Positions 34,326 through 41,891 of a DNA stretch of 64,000 nucleotides are shown one piece after another (the stretch's first letter is position 1; every line of letters starts with the position of its first letter). This DNA comes from Streptantibioticus silvisoli (GTDB lineage Bacteria > Actinomycetota > Actinomycetes > Streptomycetales > Streptomycetaceae). Position numbers and translations under genes: made by a program. The stretch lies in contig NZ_JAAGKO020000040.1 of the NCBI RefSeq assembly GCF_027947535.2, positions 1 to 64,000 of the forward strand, in the 5' to 3' direction. The notes below the pieces were generated by a model that was not told the DNA's origin, ran no database searches, and saw nothing but the letters and a program-made list of their open reading frames with translations.

Positions 34326-34472
34326 TCAGTGGAGGGCGTGGATCATCGTCGGGAGGACGAACGCGGCGAGTCCGGCGTAGGCGAGCCGGTCCCGGTACGG
34401 CACGGTGTCCGGGAGGAGTGCGGCCAGGGCCAGGAGCATGAACGCGATGGTGTAGCAGATGGCGTCGAGCAT
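34326..34472 (-). CDS. small two-helix membrane protein
   Basis: 48 aa from ATG 34472; GTG 34478, which overlaps the upstream TGA, would add two residues. Two hydrophobic segments (ICYTIAFMLLALAALLPDTV and AYAGLAAFVLPTMI) separated by a basic turn (YRDRL). The topology resembles a holin, but it lies upstream of terminase, away from the lysis cassette. Function unknown. Confidence 0.55.
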   Translation of the reverse strand: MLDAICYTIAFMLLALAALLPDTVPYRDRLAYAGLAAFVLPTMIHALH

Positions 34473-34474
34473 GG

Positions 34475-34735
34475 TCACACCTGCTGGGTGGCACCGGGGG
34501 TGGCGGCCTTGGTGGGCTGCTGCTGGGCGTTGAGGGCGTTGGCCACGTCCTGGGCGAGCTGCTGGCCGTCGATTTTGAGGGTTGCGACGACTCCGGTCCG
34601 GTCGGTGAGGATCTGCTCGCGGAGGCCGTCGAACATGGGCTTGAGGTCGGCTTCGAGTGCGGTCGCGAGGGCATGGGCTTCGTCCTCGCCAATGTGGAGG
34701 GCGCGGATGAGGGCGTCCTTGATCTGGGCGAACAT
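34475..34735 (-). CDS. small helical phage protein
   Basis: 86 aa from ATG 34735, with AGGAG upstream. Amphipathic helices (MFAQIKDALIRALHIGEDEA, DGQQLAQDVANALNAQQQ). A small accessory protein before the terminase genes. Unknown function. Confidence 0.65.
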   Translation of the reverse strand: MFAQIKDALIRALHIGEDEAHALATALEADLKPMFDGLREQILTDRTGVVATLKIDGQQLAQDVANALNAQQQPTKAATPGATQQV

Positions 34736-34753
34736 GGGGTCTCCTCGTGGGGG

Positions 34754-34794
34754 CCCGCTGTCCGGCTGGGCGGTGAAGTCGGCCGGACAGCGGG
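34754..34794 (-). terminator. 13-bp perfect stem-loop
   Basis: CCCGCTGTCCGGC (34754-34766) with its exact complement (34782-34794), loop of 15. It directly follows the stop of the leftward gene at 34802. Confidence 0.7.
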
Positions 34795-34801
34795 GGTCAG
34801 G

Positions 34802-35020
34802 TCAGGCTCCCGTCGATTCTGCGGTTGCGCACAGCTGGACGCGTTCGGCGGAAAGGAAGTTTGCGTGTCGGACGGAGTACACGGTCTGGTTGTCGGTGTC
34901 CTTGAAGACCATGCAGGCGTCGTCGTGCTGGAAGTAGGCGGCCGTGACGGTCTTGGTGATGATGCCGCAGCCGGGTTCCTCAACGCGGACCTTGAAGGTG
35001 TGACTGCTGGGCGTGCCCAT
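34802..35020 (-). CDS. small beta-rich hypothetical protein
   Basis: 72 aa from ATG 35020, with AGGAGAAAACC upstream. Sequence SHTFKVRVEEPGCGIITKTV then FQHDDACMVFKDTDNQTVYS, a compact beta fold with three Cys. No known family. Confidence 0.62.
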   Translation of the reverse strand: MGTPSSHTFKVRVEEPGCGIITKTVTAAYFQHDDACMVFKDTDNQTVYSVRHANFLSAERVQLCATAESTGA

Positions 35021-35116
35021 GGTTTTCTCCTGATGGTTGTGGTGTTGGTCGAGCAATCCGCCGCCGGTGTGGCGGAAGTTTGTTCGGAACGGTTTCCGGG
35101 ACCTCGCCGAACAACT

Positions 35117-35299
35117 TCAGTCGGCGACGAATACCGCGGTGCGGTTGGCGCGGCAGGTGTCGCCGAGGCGCCACCAGCGGGTGACTCCGGCGAGTGCGGG
35201 CTGTCCGCAGCGGGAGCAGTGGCCGGGCCGGGGCTGCCAGTCGCCCGGCTGGAACGGGGCGTCGAGCGCCCGCCACTCGTCGCAGGTGCGGGCGGTCAC
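35117..35299 (-). CDS. small zinc-knuckle protein
   Basis: 60 aa from GTG 35299, overlapping the upstream TGA (GTGA). A CSRCGQPALAG knuckle (residues about 28-38) and further Cys near both ends (ARTCDEW, GDTCRANR). Such proteins (TCxEW..D...CSRCGxPxxxG) recur in Streptomyces phages. Likely nucleic-acid or protein binding. Confidence 0.65.
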   Translation of the reverse strand: MTARTCDEWRALDAPFQPGDWQPRPGHCSRCGQPALAGVTRWWRLGDTCRANRTAVFVAD

Positions 35300-35469
35300 A
35301 CGAGTTCCCGACCGTCAAGACTTGCGTGGACGATCAGCCAGCCCATCGACCCGTCGTCCTGCTTCACCGGCTTCACGGTTGGCCCGCAAAGGCAGTTGGG
35401 TTCTTCGGTCGACGTGTCGTGTTCGATCAGGTCGTCGATCGGGCGGACGTGCAGCGTGTGCGTGTTCAT
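35296..35469 (-). CDS. small conserved actinophage protein (57 aa)
   Basis: From ATG 35469, overlapping the tailspike stop (ATGA), to TGA 35296, overlapping the next GTG. Sequence MNTHTLHVRPIDDLIEHDTS, a CLCGP motif, and a C-terminal GWLIVHASLDGREL. I recognise the pattern DDLIEH..CxCGPxxxP...GxxxxHxSLDGRE as recurrent in Streptomyces phages, function unknown. Coupling on both sides supports reality. Confidence 0.7.
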   Translation of the reverse strand: MNTHTLHVRPIDDLIEHDTSTEEPNCLCGPTVKPVKQDDGSMGWLIVHASLDGRELV

Positions 35470-36599
35470 CCGATGCCGTCACCGTCGGCGAGGTGCGTGA
35501 ACCGTAGGCCGGGCCCGGCGAGGTTCGGCGTCACGTTCCGCACCAGGAACGACTGCGACGTGCGATTGTTCTTGCGCACGCAGCCGAGGTAGAGGGCCAT
35601 CTGCCGTCCGGGGGCTTGCGTCTGCGTGTACGAGTGGCGGCCGACGAGTGCGCAGCTCCGGTAGGTGACGAGCCCGGGGTTGATGTACTCGTGGGCGATC
35701 AGGTTCTGGCTCCACGGCTGGAAGCCGAGGGCGGTGTCGTCACACCCGTCGAACAGGATCTGCGAGCCGGACCAGGCGCTGTTGATGACCTGGTGCGTCG
35801 CGTTCCGCAGTTCAAAGCGGACATCCCTGACTGCGAGCTTCTGCACGCTGTCGGCATGCGTGCCGGCGCCGAGCTGGATGAACCGGGACTGGCCGCCGTC
35901 CGGCCGGGTTCCTTCGAGAATCCACGAGCCGCCGCAGATGGCGATGCTGCCGCCCTTGTCGAAGCGGAGAGCGGTGCCGTACTGGTACTCGATCTTGCAG
36001 TCGCGGAGGGCGAAGTTGAGGAACTGGTCCTGCGCCGGGTAGCCGGACTTGCCGGACCACAGCCAGGCGTTCTCGTAGGACCCGGTGACCGCGCACCGGT
36101 CGAAGACCCATTCGGAGTTGCAGTTCGAGTTGGTCGGACCGTCGAGGACGATCCCGTTGCCCCAGGTGCCGCGCCATTCGCAGCGGATGAAGTTCCAGTC
36201 CTGTGCCCCGCCGATGTCGGAGCAGTTGGAGTGGAGGAAGTCCGCGGCCTTGTTCGTGGAGCGGAAGGAGCAGTCGTGCCAGGTGACGCCCATCCAGCGG
36301 TCCGTGTTGACCAGGAGCGGCGCGGTACCGGTCATGACGATCTCGGACGACCGCTTGCCCAGCCCGCGCACCGTGAGGCCCTGGGCGCGTCCGGACACCG
36401 CGGGCATGATCGTGTCGGAGACCGTGTAGACGCCGGCCAGCAGGACCTCGACCGTGGACACCGGGACGGAACCGCCCGCATCCGTGGCCAGCCGCTTGCC
36501 GACATCGGCGAACAGCTTCCGGAACGCGGCCGTCCAGTCCGCGTCGCCGGCCTGGTGGTAGTCCTCGGGCCGGACCGTCCACGCGTTGAGCGGAGCCAT
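35466..36599 (-). CDS. right-handed beta-helix protein, tailspike or depolymerase-like
   Basis: 377 aa from ATG 36599, with AGGGGGAA upstream. The N-terminus (MAPLNAWTVRPEDYHQAGDA then WTAAFRKLFADVGKRL) resembles the pectate-lyase-superfamily start (DD.T.A.Q). After it come short beta-helix coils: VLLAGVYTVSDTIMPAV, LTVRGLGKRSSEIVM, WHDCSFRSTNK, WNFIRCEWRGTWGNGI and so on. Likely a virion spike that binds or degrades a surface glycan. It lies upstream of terminase, not with the tail genes. Confidence 0.78.
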   Translation of the reverse strand: MAPLNAWTVRPEDYHQAGDADWTAAFRKLFADVGKRLATDAGGSVPVSTVEVLLAGVYTVSDTIMPAVSGRAQGLTVRGLGKRSSEIVMTGTAPLLVNTDRWMGVTWHDCSFRSTNKAADFLHSNCSDIGGAQDWNFIRCEWRGTWGNGIVLDGPTNSNCNSEWVFDRCAVTGSYENAWLWSGKSGYPAQDQFLNFALRDCKIEYQYGTALRFDKGGSIAICGGSWILEGTRPDGGQSRFIQLGAGTHADSVQKLAVRDVRFELRNATHQVINSAWSGSQILFDGCDDTALGFQPWSQNLIAHEYINPGLVTYRSCALVGRHSYTQTQAPGRQMALYLGCVRKNNRTSQSFLVRNVTPNLAGPGLRFTHLADGDGIG

Positions 36600-36651
36600 C
36601 GTTCCCCCTGCCGTGTTGGGCCGTGTGCCCCTGTGGAGTGCTCTGTGTGTG

Positions 36652-36713
36652 GTCTCGCGGCCCGACCGGGGGTGGTTCGGGCCGCGAGACGGGCCCGTCC
36701 CCCGCAGGACGGG
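36652..36713 (-). terminator. two consecutive stem-loops upstream of the tailspike gene
   Basis: GTCTCGCGGCCCGA (36652-36665) pairs with its complement (36677-36690), and CCCGTCC (36694-36700) pairs with GGACGGG (36707-36713). They separate the HTH gene at 36760 from the late operon, so the late genes need their own promoter or antitermination. Confidence 0.7.
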
Positions 36714-36759
36714 CATCCCTACCGGCCAGCATCCGCAATGGGCGGCCAGGGCAGGGAGA

Positions 36760-36978
36760 TCAGGCGGCGACGTGGGAACGTTGCGCTGCGGTGCGGGTGG
36801 CGGCTTCGGCACGAAGCACGTCCATCGCCCGGTATCGGGGACGCCCGGTTCGGTTGATCGGCTTGAGCTTTCCGCGGCGCTTCCACTGGTAGATGACGTC
36901 GCAGGAGACTCCGGCTGCCTCGGCGGCTTCCTGAGTCGTCCAGTTGGTTGAGGCGAGGTCTCCGTATATGGCGGTCAC
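36760..36978 (-). CDS. excisionase-like helix-turn-helix protein
   Basis: 72 aa from GTG 36978, with GAGGAGG six bases upstream. A single winged-helix (MerR/HTH_17) motif: NWTTQEAAEAAGVSCDVIYQ then WKRRGKLKPINRTGRPRYRA. Such proteins act as excisionases or small activators. Its position just before the late operon makes it a candidate late regulator or RDF. Inference only. Confidence 0.75.
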   Translation of the reverse strand: MTAIYGDLASTNWTTQEAAEAAGVSCDVIYQWKRRGKLKPINRTGRPRYRAMDVLRAEAATRTAAQRSHVAA

Positions 36979-36998
36979 GATCGCCTCCTCGTGGAACG

Positions 36999-37030
36999 CC
37001 GAAGGCCCCGCACTGTGGCGGGGCCTTCGG
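36999..37030 (-). terminator. 13-bp perfect stem-loop
   Basis: CCGAAGGCCCCGC (36999-37011) with its exact complement (37018-37030), loop ACTGTG. It follows the leftward gene ending at 37078 and precedes the HTH gene. Confidence 0.75.
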
Positions 37031-37077
37031 TAAACATGACTGTCCGTGCACAAATCTGACACGGCAAGATCGGGGTG

Positions 37078-37779
37078 TCAAGCTGCGACTTGTCCGGAGT
37101 GTCCGGCGGCCAGCGTCTTGGTGTGCTCGAAGTACTCGCCGGGGGTGAGGAGGAGTCCGCAGGTGGTGTTGCGGCATTCGATGTAGTCGTCGCCGTCGGC
37201 GCGGAACAGGGTGAGGAGTTCGCACCGGGGGCATGGGACGCGGTGGTGGTCGAGGCGTTCATCGCGGGCGGTGAACCGGGTGGCGGCCCGGTTCCACTGG
37301 TGGATTTGGGAGGCCGGGTTTGCGGAGAGCCGGTCGTGGGTTTCGCCGGCGGCGGGGTGGTATTCGAGGGCCCAGTCGAGGTGTGCAGCGAGGAAGGTCA
37401 CGGACTGGGTAGCGACGACCCCTTCGCGCCGACCGATGGACCGCCCAGTGAGGCCGCGGAGTCCGCGGATGTCGGCTTCGAGTTCTATGAGGCCGCCGAT
37501 GATGTGGTCGGTGATGAGCCGGGAGGCTTGGCCGGGCCATGCGGGGTGGGTTGGGCTGCGGCCGATGGTTCCGGTGGGGAGTCCGCGGGTGCCGTTGGTG
37601 GCTTCGAGCCAGATAGCGGCGAGGAGTTCGGGGAGTTGGGCGAGTTCGCGGTGGGCGCGTTCGGTGCAGCGGGTGCAGTGGAGGGGGTTGCCCCATGCGG
37701 GTTGGAGGTTGTGTGGTTGGCCGTCGGCTTCGGCTTGGCGCCAGGCGGTGTTGTGGCTACCGGGGCAGGCTGTCGGCAC
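37078..37779 (-). CDS. conserved Streptomyces phage/plasmid protein with zinc ribbons
   Basis: 233 aa from GTG 37779. An N-terminal Cys pair (HCTRCTERAHRELAQLPEL), a helical middle (ITDHIIGGLIELEADIRGLRG), and a C-terminal zinc ribbon (VPCPRCELLTLFRAD...IECRNTTCGLLL). The same architecture recurs in Streptomyces mobile elements. The layout suits a DNA-binding protein. No function assigned. Confidence 0.72.
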   Translation of the reverse strand: MPTACPGSHNTAWRQAEADGQPHNLQPAWGNPLHCTRCTERAHRELAQLPELLAAIWLEATNGTRGLPTGTIGRSPTHPAWPGQASRLITDHIIGGLIELEADIRGLRGLTGRSIGRREGVVATQSVTFLAAHLDWALEYHPAAGETHDRLSANPASQIHQWNRAATRFTARDERLDHHRVPCPRCELLTLFRADGDDYIECRNTTCGLLLTPGEYFEHTKTLAAGHSGQVAA

Positions 37780-37843
37780 GGGGTCCTCCGGGTGTGCGGG
37801 TGCTGATCACATGGTGCACCCGCCGCCCGACAAGGCCCGGCAG

Positions 37844-38203
37844 CTACTCGGCGGCCGTCCAGCCGTAGCCCTCGGCGAGCAAGCGGATGGCGTCCTCGGC
37901 GAGGGTGTTGGCGTTAGGACTGTTCCAGCCGTTGAGTACGTTGACGCACTCCGCGAGCATCTTCCGGTCAGCGGCGACCCGGCGGAGCACGTCCGCCGGG
38001 TCGTTGGCAGCCATGTGGTCGGCGTATCGCCGCCAGTAGACGTTGGCGATCGTCCCTGAGTTGCGGGCGTCGCGGATCTCGCCGTCCATTTCCTCGGCGT
38101 CCCAGACCCCGCAAGCGCACTTGTCGTCTTTACACGCTGCCGCACGGGCGAGGGCTTCCCGCCGGGCGAACTCCGTCTCCAGCCACACCGCCAGGTCAGT
38201 CAC
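37844..38203 (-). CDS. DUF6221-like protein (second copy)
   Basis: 119 aa from GTG 38203, overlapping the upstream TGA. Pattern DLAVWLETEFARREALARAAAC at the N-terminus, then HMAANDPADVLRRVAADRKM and a C-terminal LAEDAIRLLAEGYGW. This matches the DUF6221 organisation of the gene at 3961-4491 but is diverged. Function unknown. Confidence 0.7.
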   Translation of the reverse strand: MTDLAVWLETEFARREALARAAACKDDKCACGVWDAEEMDGEIRDARNSGTIANVYWRRYADHMAANDPADVLRRVAADRKMLAECVNVLNGWNSPNANTLAEDAIRLLAEGYGWTAAE

Positions 38204-38538
38204 CGCCGCTCCGTCCACTCCGCGTATCGCCTCTCCCACTGGTCAAGGGGCACGGCTTCCTGCCCGTCAGCGTCGTTGTCCCACACGATCCAGCAGTCCG
38301 CTACAGCGAACGCGGAGCGGACGGCGTCAAGTTCGCTGGCGAGGGTGACGGCATCTGCCATGCCCCATGTACCACCGTCGTACAGGAGGCGCCATACCCC
38401 GTACTCGGTGCCGTCCATCCAGCCTGCGAAGTATGCAGCCTCCGACACGTCCGACATGGCCCGCGCTAGCGCCTGCTGAACTGGATTCAGGTGGCCGTGT
38501 ATCTCGACCCAGATGGACACCATGTCGTTCTCGCTCAT
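38200..38538 (-). CDS. hypothetical protein
   Basis: 112 aa from ATG 38538 (MSENDMVSIWVEIHGHL). Rich in Trp and acidic residues, mixed alpha/beta. A CATACT hexamer lies six bases upstream of the ATG, suggesting leaderless expression. Coupled to the DUF6221-like gene. Not recognised. Confidence 0.65.
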   Translation of the reverse strand: MSENDMVSIWVEIHGHLNPVQQALARAMSDVSEAAYFAGWMDGTEYGVWRLLYDGGTWGMADAVTLASELDAVRSAFAVADCWIVWDNDADGQEAVPLDQWERRYAEWTERR

Positions 38539-38614
38539 GCTCGCAGTATGCGTCCGAAGCCCGACAACCCCCGGCGCTGCTGCGTCAACGGTTGCCATGC
38601 GTCACACTGGGCTC

Positions 38615-38785
38615 ATGGCTGTGGTACTCGGCGTGCTGGCGGACAGTGAGCGGGAAGCCCTGGAGTGGGTGGACCGGCTCATCGCCCTGGGGTTCGAGGC
38701 GCACGGTCGGCCTATGCCCGCAGTAGCCGGGGAACACAGGTGGCTGGCCCGCGTCCGGCCCGCAGCGGAGACCGTCGAGGTGTAG
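38615..38785 (+). CDS. small hypothetical protein (56 aa)
   Basis: MAVVLGVLADSEREALEWVD then LGFEAHGRPMPAVAGEHRWL. Divergent from the 38538 gene. A CACACT hexamer six bases upstream fits a leaderless start. No fold recognised. It is convergent with the split regulator. Confidence 0.5.
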   Translation: MAVVLGVLADSEREALEWVDRLIALGFEAHGRPMPAVAGEHRWLARVRPAAETVEV

Positions 38786-38795
38786 CGCCAGCCGG

Positions 38796-39556
38796 TCAGC
38801 GCTTCCCGATCCGGGCGGCTGTGTTCAGGATGAGGCTGTGGGATGCCCGGGGCGGTAGGGCGACCGACCGTAGGGTGGCGAACTCGGCCTCGGCGGCTCG
38901 GGCCGCTTCAGGTGCCAGCCAGCACACCCCGACGCCGGTATCGACGTAGGCGGCTGGTTGGTCGTCCTCGTGCAGCAGGGTGACCGGGGCCGTCAGCCCC
39001 ACCGGTTCGCCGCTGTTAAGGGGCAGCACCTGGATGGTGATGTGGGGCCGGTCGGCGAGTTCGGCGAGGTGCCGGAGCCGCTGAGCGTGCTCCGTCTGGT
39101 CGCCGACCATGCGGGTGAGCACGCTCTCGTCGAGCACTAGGCAGATCGGGTTACCGGCGTCGAGGATTCGGGCGCGGGCCGTCGGCTCAGCCTCGTCCGA
39201 TGCCGGGTCGACGAGGAACAGTGCGGGCAGCAGGATCGGCGCGTAGTAGAAGAGGGCCGTGCTGGTCGCTTCCGACGGGCGCACCTCGTGCTGCGGGCGT
39301 GGCCGGTCACGAATGTGGGGGCCATCGTGATGATCGCACCGCGTGCATCACACACCATATCCGCAGCTTTCAGGTAGGCCGCGGTCGGCACTCGCCGCCC
39401 GACTTCTACCGAAGAGACCAGGTCCACGCTGTAGCCGATGCGCTGACCGTAGTCGTCCTGGCCGAGTCCGGCCCGGCGGCGCCATAGCCTGAGGATGGTG
39501 CCGGCGAGGCGTAGTACGGCGTCGGACTCCTCTGGCTTCCCGGTGCGGGTGCTCAC
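38796..39556 (-). pseudogene. frameshifted XRE/DUF5753-like regulator
   Basis: From GTG 39556 the first frame gives an XRE HTH (GTILRLWRRRAGLGQDDYGQ, SVDLVSSVEVGRRVPTAAYL) and then runs out into nonsense. The second frame, -1 relative to the first, resumes with RPQHEVRPSEATSTALFYYA and a DUF5753 core (LDESVLTRMVGDQTEHAQRL, RPHITIQVLPLNSGEP, AYVDTG). The switch lies near a G5 run (39317-39321). About 30 residues of a normal DUF5753 middle also seem missing. Either a true decayed gene, a sequence error, or two separate polypeptides. Confidence 0.65.
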
Positions 39557-39688
39557 GGTCTCAGCGTTGCTGGTGCTCGTATCCGCTGCAACTGGCGCTC
39601 GGCCGGTTGGACGAAGGCCAACGGGCCGAGCATGCACCTGCCCCCACCGGTCGTCGATGGGGGCTGGTGGTGCAGACGTGGTTGGTCG

Positions 39689-40279
39689 TCAGTCGGGGTG
39701 TACGGCGGCACGAGCAAGCTGTGCGGTTGCGGCGGCGTTCAGCGAGATGCGGGAGCAGTCACGAGCGAAGTCGCGGAACAGGATGCGGAAGGCGTCGGCG
39801 CGGATGGCTTCCAGTGACGGGTGCTGTGGGTCGCTGCTCCGCAGTCCCGGGAGGGTGGCGCCATACTCGTCGGCCCGGCGGGCACAGAAGGCCCGCACTT
39901 CGTCGAGCGCGGCGGACATGGCGCTGAGCGTCATCTCCACGCTGCCGGCATCCTCACGGCGGTCCTCGGCCGGGGTGGTGAGGTCGAGCGCCACCTCGAA
40001 CTCCTCCTCGGCGACTCCGAGCGTCTCGGTGAAGGTTAGCGCCGCGTCCAGGCGTTCAGCCAGGGTCTTTCCGCGCGGCCGCCCCTGGCCCGTGCGGGCG
40101 GCGCTGGCGGCGATCACCTTGCTGGCCTTCCAGCGGGGGGACCGGCCGTCGTAGGCGTCGGCCTGGGGGGCGTAGCCCTTTGAGACGTAGGAGCGCCAGA
40201 CCCTGCCCGGGTCGGGGCCGGTCAGGCCCCATTCCTCGGCGCAGCGTTCGGAGTTCCACAGTTCGGGTTCGGTGGTCAT
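39689..40279 (-). CDS. winged-helix DNA-binding protein of mobile elements
   Basis: 196 aa from ATG 40279. The N-terminal 65 residues form an excisionase-like HTH (SERCAEEWGLTGPDPGRVWR, YVSKGYAPQADAYDGRSPRW, then KASKVIAASAARTGQGRPR). The rest is helical and ends AAVHPD. Two HTH genes stand in tandem here (next at 40829), as in the regulatory cassettes of Streptomyces plasmids. Likely a regulator or partition/excision factor. Confidence 0.68.
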   Translation of the reverse strand: MTTEPELWNSERCAEEWGLTGPDPGRVWRSYVSKGYAPQADAYDGRSPRWKASKVIAASAARTGQGRPRGKTLAERLDAALTFTETLGVAEEEFEVALDLTTPAEDRREDAGSVEMTLSAMSAALDEVRAFCARRADEYGATLPGLRSSDPQHPSLEAIRADAFRILFRDFARDCSRISLNAAATAQLARAAVHPD

Positions 40280-40292
40280 AGCGGTCTCCGGT

Positions 40293-40829
40293 TCAGGCGG
40301 TGACGCGGGTGGCGGCGGTCCGGGCGTCGTTCATGAGGGTGTTGATCAGGTCGGGGACGGCGGCGGCGAGGTCGAACTCGGGTGCGCGGTTGTCGGCGCG
40401 GTAGAGGCGGTGGCCGCATTCGGCGGTGAGGCGTTCACGGGCCTCGTTCCGGCCGTCCGCCTCATCGGCGGTGAGGGCGATGGCGTAGCGGATGTGGGCC
40501 TGGGCCCATTCGGCTGCGGCGCGGGCGTCGGCGCGGCCACTGAACCGGTCGCGGCTGCCGCCGGGCCGGTCGGCGGCGCGGCAGCCGCGTTCCGGGGTGA
40601 AGCGGGCGACGAGCTGTGCCACCTCGGCGGCTTGGGATGTGAAGTCGTTGGTCATGATGGTCTTCCTGGTTCGCATGGTGCCGATGGCGATGCGGCGGGC
40701 GAGGGAGGTCGCGTCCACGATCCACCGACCGGACGCCTTCGTCGCGGCGATGACGCCGCGTCGGCACCAGGTTCGGATGGTGGCGACGGTGACGTTGGCC
40801 TGGGTGGCGGCTGCGGTGGTGGTGTTCAT
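40293..40829 (-). CDS. MerR/HTH_17-type regulator
   Basis: 178 aa from ATG 40829. Residues 1-45 carry the HTH (MNTTTAAATQANVTVATIRT, then WCRRGVIAATKASGRWIVDA). The C-terminal part is a helical region with ADARAAAEWAQAHIRYAIAL. The promoter overlaps an AT-rich inverted repeat, so the gene is probably autoregulated. Confidence 0.7.
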   Translation of the reverse strand: MNTTTAAATQANVTVATIRTWCRRGVIAATKASGRWIVDATSLARRIAIGTMRTRKTIMTNDFTSQAAEVAQLVARFTPERGCRAADRPGGSRDRFSGRADARAAAEWAQAHIRYAIALTADEADGRNEARERLTAECGHRLYRADNRAPEFDLAAAVPDLINTLMNDARTAATRVTA

Positions 40830-40841
40830 CAGATCCCCTCA

Positions 40842-40885
40842 GATTCAATGCACCTATCTTTGCATCTTTGAATCCTTGAAGTCAA
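40842..40885 (-). promoter_or_regulatory. promoter with AT-rich inverted repeat
   Basis: Leftward TTGACT (40885-40880), 18-base spacer, AAAGAT (40861-40856). Overlapping it, GATTCAATGCA (40842-40852) is inverted against TGCATCTTTGAATC (40861-40874). The AT content is far above the surroundings. A likely operator for the HTH gene that starts at 40829. Confidence 0.55.
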
Positions 40886-40902
40886 GCCCGGGGAAATGCA
40901 GA

Positions 40903-40929
40903 AGCCCCCGCCGGCGCTCAGCGGGGGCT
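40903..40929 (-). terminator. 9-bp GC stem-loop after the DUF3307 gene
   Basis: AGCCCCCGC (40903-40911) pairs with GCGGGGGCT (40921-40929), seven bases beyond the stop of the leftward DUF3307 gene. Confidence 0.7.
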
Positions 40930-40935
40930 GACGGT

Positions 40936-41412
40936 TCAGAGCGCGGTGATCAGCCCGGCGGCCACGGCCAGCATCAGCACGTGCGCCGCCTGATCCACAT
41001 GCGCCGCACCACCCCTCGCACGGAACGCCGCCTGACCGGTGTTGTCCATCCACCACGCCACGATCCACCGGCGGTCTATCAGGGCGTGCGTCGCGGTCAC
41101 CCACACGGTCCCGACGATCGCACCGGTGAGTGTCAGGTTCGGCGCGACCGTGACCGTAGCGATCCCGAGGGCCACGGCGGTGAGCGCGGCGTGAGTACCA
41201 GCATGCGCGAACGCCGCCGCCCATCCGGCCCAACCGGGGTCGGCCTTGTGTCCGGCCTGATGATCCGTCTGGCCGGGGTAGTCGGCGGCCAGATGAGCGA
41301 CGTACAGCAGGATGAACAGGGCGGCGAACACGGCGGCCTCCAGGGGGCGCGGGGATAGTGAGGTCAGGCGATACGCGAACCGGAGAAAAGGTTCGGGGCG
41401 GCCGTGTATCAA
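40936..41412 (-). CDS. DUF3307 membrane protein
   Basis: 158 aa. The frame opens at TTG 41412 with GGGGGCGG upstream, but GTG 41331 is possible. The domain runs AAVFAALFILLYVAHLAADY, PGQTDHQAGHKADPGW, AHAGTHAALTAVALGIATVT, HALIDRRWIVAWWMDNTGQ, HVDQAAHVLML. Its conserved His residues (AHL, DHQ, AHAG, HALID, HVDQ) suggest a membrane-embedded metal site. DUF3307 proteins are common in Streptomyces plasmids and AICEs. Role unknown. Confidence 0.8.
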   Translation of the reverse strand: MIHGRPEPFLRFAYRLTSLSPRPLEAAVFAALFILLYVAHLAADYPGQTDHQAGHKADPGWAGWAAAFAHAGTHAALTAVALGIATVTVAPNLTLTGAIVGTVWVTATHALIDRRWIVAWWMDNTGQAAFRARGGAAHVDQAAHVLMLAVAAGLITAL

Positions 41413-41433
41413 CGGCCGCCCCCGGGGGCGTTG

Positions 41434-41631
41434 TCAGCGGTGCTTCTCGCCGACCACGATGTCGGGGAGGTCTCCGTAGTGGACATCGACCCGGTGGCCG
41501 TAGCGGTCACCCTGGACCATTTCGCCCTGAGCCGTGGTGTGGCTGCTGCTTTCGTCGCCGCTGGTGGCCTTGGTGACGTTGGTGATGTGCTGTCCGCCGT
41601 AGACGACGCCGGTGTTCACGATGCTTCCCAT
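41434..41631 (-). CDS. small conserved protein of Streptomyces elements
   Basis: 65 aa from ATG 41631. MGSIVNTGVVYGGQHITNVT, then a Ser/Thr stretch and VQGDRYGHRVDVHYGDLPDI. The VxTGVVxGGQHxxNVT opening resembles small proteins in Streptomyces effector/regulatory clusters. Function unknown. GAGGCAG ribosome site upstream. Confidence 0.62.
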   Translation of the reverse strand: MGSIVNTGVVYGGQHITNVTKATSGDESSSHTTAQGEMVQGDRYGHRVDVHYGDLPDIVVGEKHR

Positions 41632-41675
41632 GACTGCTGCCTCTTTCTTGGCTGGTTGTGCACTAGGGCATGGAA

Positions 41676-41706
41676 AAGGGGGCCGCGTTTCACGTGCGGC
41701 CCCCTT
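41676..41706 (-). terminator. rho-independent terminator, leftward
   Basis: AAGGGGGCCGC (41676-41686) pairs perfectly with GCGGCCCCCTT (41696-41706). In leftward RNA the stem is followed by UUUUCC. It ends the transcript of the 44-aa gene at 41732. Confidence 0.8.
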
Positions 41707-41731
41707 GGGTGGGGCAGTTGACGGGCGCTGG

Positions 41732-41866
41732 TTACTTCTGGCTGTTCCTCTCCCGGAGCCGCTCGACCTCATCCGGGATTTCGGCCTCGGCTTGGGCGTA
41801 GAGCGCTTCCCTCTCGTCCGGATCGGTGCTTTCAACGGCGGCGCGCAGTGAATCGAAGAACCCCAC
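41732..41866 (-). CDS. tiny acidic helical protein (44 aa)
   Basis: GTG 41866 to TAA 41734-41732. VGFFDSLRAAVESTDPDERE, then ALYAQAEAEIPDEVERLRER. A GAGAGG ribosome site precedes it and a strong terminator follows. Single amphipathic helix. Function unknown. Confidence 0.55.
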   Translation of the reverse strand: MGFFDSLRAAVESTDPDEREALYAQAEAEIPDEVERLRERNSQK

Positions 41867-41891
41867 GGGTTGCCTCTCGGTTTGTGGTCGG

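Noticed and set aside
39307-39321. Programmed frameshift in the split XRE regulator
   Set aside because: The G5 run is not a proper slippery heptamer in frame, and known XRE/DUF5753 proteins are single-frame. Mutation or sequence error is more likely.
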